In this document: piece after piece, positions 6,371-9,278 of the stretch
Position numbering within the stretch: the stretch's first letter is position 1
Layout: each line of letters begins with the position of its first letter
Source: Candidatus Poseidoniaceae archaeon
GTDB taxonomy: Archaea; Thermoplasmatota; Poseidoniia; Poseidoniales; Poseidoniaceae
DNA length: 9,278 bases
Assembly: GCA_013330285.1 (NCBI GenBank)
Contig: DUIP01000172.1
Coordinates: 713 to 9,990 of the forward strand
Direction: 5' to 3'
Notes under the pieces: generated by a model
Databases searched by the model: none
What the model saw: only the letters and a program-made list of their open reading frames with translations
What the model was told of the DNA's origin: nothing
Translations under genes and position numbers: made by a program

Positions 6371-9278
6371 CATCATTCACCTCCTCTTGAGATTGTTCTG
6401 CTCCGACAAGTGCCCCAACAGTAGCGTTGCTCGATACGTCTCCGAAAATTTCGTCGAGGTTCAAGCCGTCGCCCGCTAATTCATTGAACAAACGTGCCGG
6501 GTCGCCGAGGTCTCGTTCAATTCGAGTTGCTTTGACCTCGACATCTGTGAGACGACCGTACAGATTGCCATAGGCACGGTCTGCTCTGAGGATGATGAAC
6601 CATACGCCGAGCATGACGACGGTGATGTAAACCACCAAGGAAACCATGTTGTTTTGGTCGGTGTAGAGTTGTGGTGGTAGACCAAGGATTACTGCTATGA
6701 AACCAAGCACAGGAACAGCCAGAATCACGCTCAATTGGCGGCGGCTCTCTTTCAGAGCATCAAAGTGATCTGTATAGAGCGTTGAAACACCGCGACGAGC
6801 GCGTTGGTAGTCTTCGTGAATCAATTTGAATTCTTCAGCGCTTGACCAACTCATGCGCCAAATCCAAAGAGCTGTTGCAATGAGAACGCCGACGCCCCAG
6901 AACGGTACATCAAGCAGGTGGAATGAGAATCCAAAGCCGAGCACACCAGCGTACACCGCCATGAGCCGGAACTTCTCATTTTGTCCAGTGAGGCGAATAA
7001 GAACGATGGAGGTGAGGAAGCAGATGATCAAGGCTATGAAACTGGTTGAAACGCCTGGGGAGGAGGACTCAATGTTCATTTCAATGGTTCGTACGTCATT
7101 GCCGACGACGTTCTTGTCCATGTAGAAGGCATCGACGGTTGCCGTACAATCAGATGCTTCGGACTGTTCCCACCAATCGATGGAATCCGGTTGAATACGC
7201 CAATTGAGCACAACAGATTCACCAGGGCCAAGAATACCAATCATTGGCTCTGCGAGCGGGCCACTGAGGATGGCCGAAGTTGGGCACACAAGGGCGACAT
7301 CGACACCCAAAGCAGTAGCTGTACCTGCGTTGGTCACGGTCAGCAAGAGGTCGAATTCTTCACCTTCTTCGATGGTGATGACCTCGAGGGACTCAACCAA
7401 TGGATCGGCGAAGACGTCCAATTGGAAACTGAATGTTTCCTCATCGAAGGTTGAGTAGTTGTTGTTCTCTGTTGGATGATAAAGTCGGAACGTGAGGTCC
7501 CAGCCATCGCCTGATAGAATTTTACCGCGCTCGGGAGCATTGACTGAAATCTTGAGCGGAGAGGACGTATCCCATGCGCTGCGTGTTGGCAGTGAAATTC
7601 GTGAGGATTCACCTTGAGTGCCAAATGTGCATGATGCTGCGTTGATCGGAAGAATCACTTCGGTGCTGTTCGCGTCTGGAAGCACGACCTTGAATTCCCA
7701 CGGATACTCAGCGTCGTTAAGGTTGAGGGCTGCGAAATCAAGGATTCGAACTGCACTGCACAACTCAATTTCGTAAGCTGCGGAAAGTGCTTGTCCGTTT
7801 GGAATGTGGGAGTATGTAATGTCAACATCGATTGGAGGGTCGCCGACCTCAGGCCTGAGAATGATATCTCCAGTGCTGAAGAACCTCGACATCACGAGGT
7901 TGGTCTCATAGGAGGCGTTGCCTTGAACAGTTTCGTCAACAGGCTCGTAATAGATTTTGAAATCTGCTTGGAGTGAAAGATCAGGTTCGAAATTCAATGC
8001 TTCAACGCTGAAGATGTGAGTGATTGGAACCCCAACCGGGAGATACAAGGTCGTTGGTGCGCCGTCAACCATTGCCCAATCACTCGATCCAACCTCAAGG
8101 CCGGCTCTGTTCACTGAATAACCCACATTGACTTCTACATCTCGGTTCCCAGTGTTTGTGAGAGCAACTTCCCAGGTGCGAGTACCTTGCCTGTAGAATT
8201 CCATAACAGCCGGCCAAGCTTCTGCCTCGAGGGCGAACAAAGCACCAACTCGAAGTTGAATGGTGAAGCTTGTCTTGAAGTCAGAGGTCGATGCGTCATA
8301 GACGGCGAGGGTGAGGTTGTGAACAGAACCATCCATCAGCGATTCTTCACCTCCAAGACTTGGGACGCTGACTACAATTTGTCCCGTGATGGTTTGGTTG
8401 ATTTGGAGCGTCATTCCAATTTCAGTGACATCGGTCGACCAATTCCCTTCGATTGAAGGCATGATAAGGATTGATTCCTGTAGGTTTCCGATGTTGGTCA
8501 CGTTGAATTCAATGTTGGTCATTTGGCCGGGAGTGACACCAATCACCAAAGGAGCATCGATTCTGATGTCAGAACTCTTGGTGATGTTTGCCGTAATGTT
8601 GGCAGACATGTTGACGGCGCCGGTTGAATCAGCGACCCAAACCACCGCTTCATACATTTGATCTGCACTCGCGGCTGCTGTTGGAATCACATTGATCTTG
8701 ATGATGTCTTCATATCCGGGTGCGACGAGCATGGATGGGTTTGAGTCAAGTTCGAAAATGACATCACCTGCAAGGGCATCGTCAATCCAAACATAGTACG
8801 TCGTTGGTGCATTACCAGTGTTGGTGATCTTGATGGTCTTGAATTCATCGAAATCAGTTGGATCCACAGAGATATGCTGAGTCAGAGGGAACAAGGTCCC
8901 GTTTCTCAATTCACCAACCCTTACAGGAAGGATATGCTCTCCTATGTAGGCGCCAGTGTCTCGTTCTTCGATGGTAATGGTCAGTGGGACGATTGAATTT
9001 GCAGGCACAAAGGGATCTGTTTCAATCAGCAATTCAACGATGGTTTGGTGTGCAGACCCTGCTGCTGGGAAGTCTGCTACGTCAGCAGAGAGATTGTCGA
9101 TGGTGTCGCTGGTCCCGTTGAATTCAACGACCCAGTCGTCGGGCACGTCAGCCAAGCGAAGACGGTAGGAAGTCAGGTCGTTCCCGATGTTGGCGAATGG
9201 GAAGGCGACTGCAGTTTCGACACCGACTTGCACATCCACTGGTCCATCTTCGAGGATCTCTGCACCGAGGACTGAAGG
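6357..9278 (-). CDS. Large membrane-anchored multi-domain beta-sandwich protein, N-terminus outside window
   Basis: The frame is open to the right edge and 973 residues are visible. A GTG at 9239 is possible but lies in the middle of a beta domain, so the real start is probably beyond the window. About residues 1-740 form a series of beta-sandwich domains with recurring strand-turn motifs: ANIGND near 30, ITNTGNAP near 152, VTNIGNL near 261, LTNTGNRD near 374 and VTNAGTA near 649. These match the NEW3/CARDB style of adhesion and stalk domains. Many N-x-S/T sequons and four cysteines (507, 550, 675, 711) fit an outside, glycosylated region. Five membrane helices follow at about 746-764, 770-789, 791-808, 848-867 and 878-897, with a charged loop (810-847) and a 75-residue acidic tail predicted to be cytosolic. 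The gene is coupled to the next one by a 14-base overlap. Function is unknown. Possible roles are an S-layer-spanning anchor, a stator component or an adhesin. Confidence 0.9.
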   Translation of the reverse strand, partial: PSVLGAEILEDGPVDVQVGVETAVAFPFANIGNDLTSYRLRLADVPDDWVVEFNGTSDTIDNLSADVADFPAAGSAHQTIVELLIETDPFVPANSIVPLTITIEERDTGAYIGEHILPVRVGELRNGTLFPLTQHISVDPTDFDEFKTIKITNTGNAPTTYYVWIDDALAGDVIFELDSNPSMLVAPGYEDIIKINVIPTAAASADQMYEAVVWVADSTGAVNMSANITANITKSSDIRIDAPLVIGVTPGQMTNIEFNVTNIGNLQESILIMPSIEGNWSTDVTEIGMTLQINQTITGQIVVSVPSLGGEESLMDGSVHNLTLAVYDASTSDFKTSFTIQLRVGALFALEAEAWPAVMEFYRQGTRTWEVALTNTGNRDVEVNVGYSVNRAGLEVGSSDWAMVDGAPTTLYLPVGVPITHIFSVEALNFEPDLSLQADFKIYYEPVDETVQGNASYETNLVMSRFFSTGDIILRPEVGDPPIDVDITYSHIPNGQALSAAYEIELCSAVRILDFAALNLNDAEYPWEFKVVLPDANSTEVILPINAASCTFGTQGESSRISLPTRSAWDTSSPLKISVNAPERGKILSGDGWDLTFRLYHPTENNNYSTFDEETFSFQLDVFADPLVESLEVITIEEGEEFDLLLTVTNAGTATALGVDVALVCPTSAILSGPLAEPMIGILGPGESVVLNWRIQPDSIDWWEQSEASDCTATVDAFYMDKNVVGNDVRTIEMNIESSSPGVSTSFIALIICFLTSIVLIRLTGQNEKFRLMAVYAGVLGFGFSFHLLDVPFWGVGVLIATALWIWRMSWSSAEEFKLIHEDYQRARRGVSTLYTDHFDALKESRRQLSVILAVPVLGFIAVILGLPPQLYTDQNNMVSLVVYITVVMLGVWFIILRADRAYGNLYGRLTDVEVKATRIERDLGDPARLFNELAGDGLNLDEIFGDVSSNATVGALVGAEQSQEEVNDDVQR
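6377..6386 (-). promoter_or_regulatory. Ribosome binding site deciding among three ATGs
   Basis: GAGGAGGTGA runs straight into three consecutive ATG codons. The spacing from its end is zero, three and six bases for ATG 6376, 6373 and 6370, so the last is favoured. The site lies inside the end of the preceding gene. Confidence 0.8.
6588..7043 (-). other. Five-helix membrane module of the large surface protein
   Basis: These bases encode the five hydrophobic helices and the loops between them. An outside N-terminus gives inside loops RLTGQNEKFR (after helix 1) and the Arg/Lys-rich segment with YQRARR and LKESRRQ (after helix 3), which satisfies the positive-inside rule, and an outside loop PPQLYTDQNN after helix 4. 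The C-terminal tail then lies in the cytosol, within reach of the co-encoded helical protein. Helix limits are judged by eye. Confidence 0.7.

Noticed and set aside
9237..9239. GTG as the start of the large surface protein
   Set aside because: The frame stays open to the window edge, and the residues before and after the GTG read as one continuous beta strand, so the real start is probably further upstream.

Overview
The window holds one tightly packed transcription unit, entirely on the minus strand, that encodes an archaellum, the archaeal motility filament formerly called the archaeal flagellum. The source is therefore an archaeon. Several things fit a marine planktonic euryarchaeon such as Marine Group II (Candidatus Poseidoniales): the order archaellin - C/D/E-like - F - G - H - I, the acidic proteins, the moderate GC content and the large membrane-anchored beta-sandwich protein. 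That taxonomic guess is an inference from style, not from a marker gene.

Read in the direction of transcription (right to left), the layout is as follows. (1) The 3' part of a very large gene (9278 to 6357, start outside the window) encodes a chain of extracellular beta-sandwich domains followed by five membrane helices and a cytosolic tail. (2) A 353-residue protein (6370 to 5309) has an acidic head, a long helical region and a C-terminal beta-sandwich. (3) Two tandem archaellins follow (5252 to 4692 and 4695 to 4114). (4) Next is a single divergent FlaC/D/E-like motor-ring protein (4060 to 3227). (5) FlaF (3225 to 2542) and FlaG (2532 to 2035) are the envelope-side stator pair. (6) FlaH (2038 to 1310) is the KaiC-like regulatory ATPase. 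(7) FlaI (1295 to 1), the hexameric motor ATPase, runs off the left edge; the platform protein FlaJ is expected just beyond.

Almost every junction is an overlap or a gap of a few bases, and most starts are preceded by a clear Shine-Dalgarno sequence (GAGGTGA, GGAGG or close). Only two gaps exceed 50 bases. They lie on either side of the archaellin pair, and each holds a hairpin. No stretch of 300 bases lacks a gene, and no convincing promoter, tRNA, rRNA, CRISPR array or mobile element was seen.

The least expected parts are: the two uncharacterised proteins coupled to the archaellins; a glycine/serine/threonine-rich beta-repeat insertion in FlaF; archaellin leader peptides without the usual Lys/Arg-Gly before the cleavage point; a cysteine pair shared by both archaellins; and the hairpins that bracket the archaellin cistrons.
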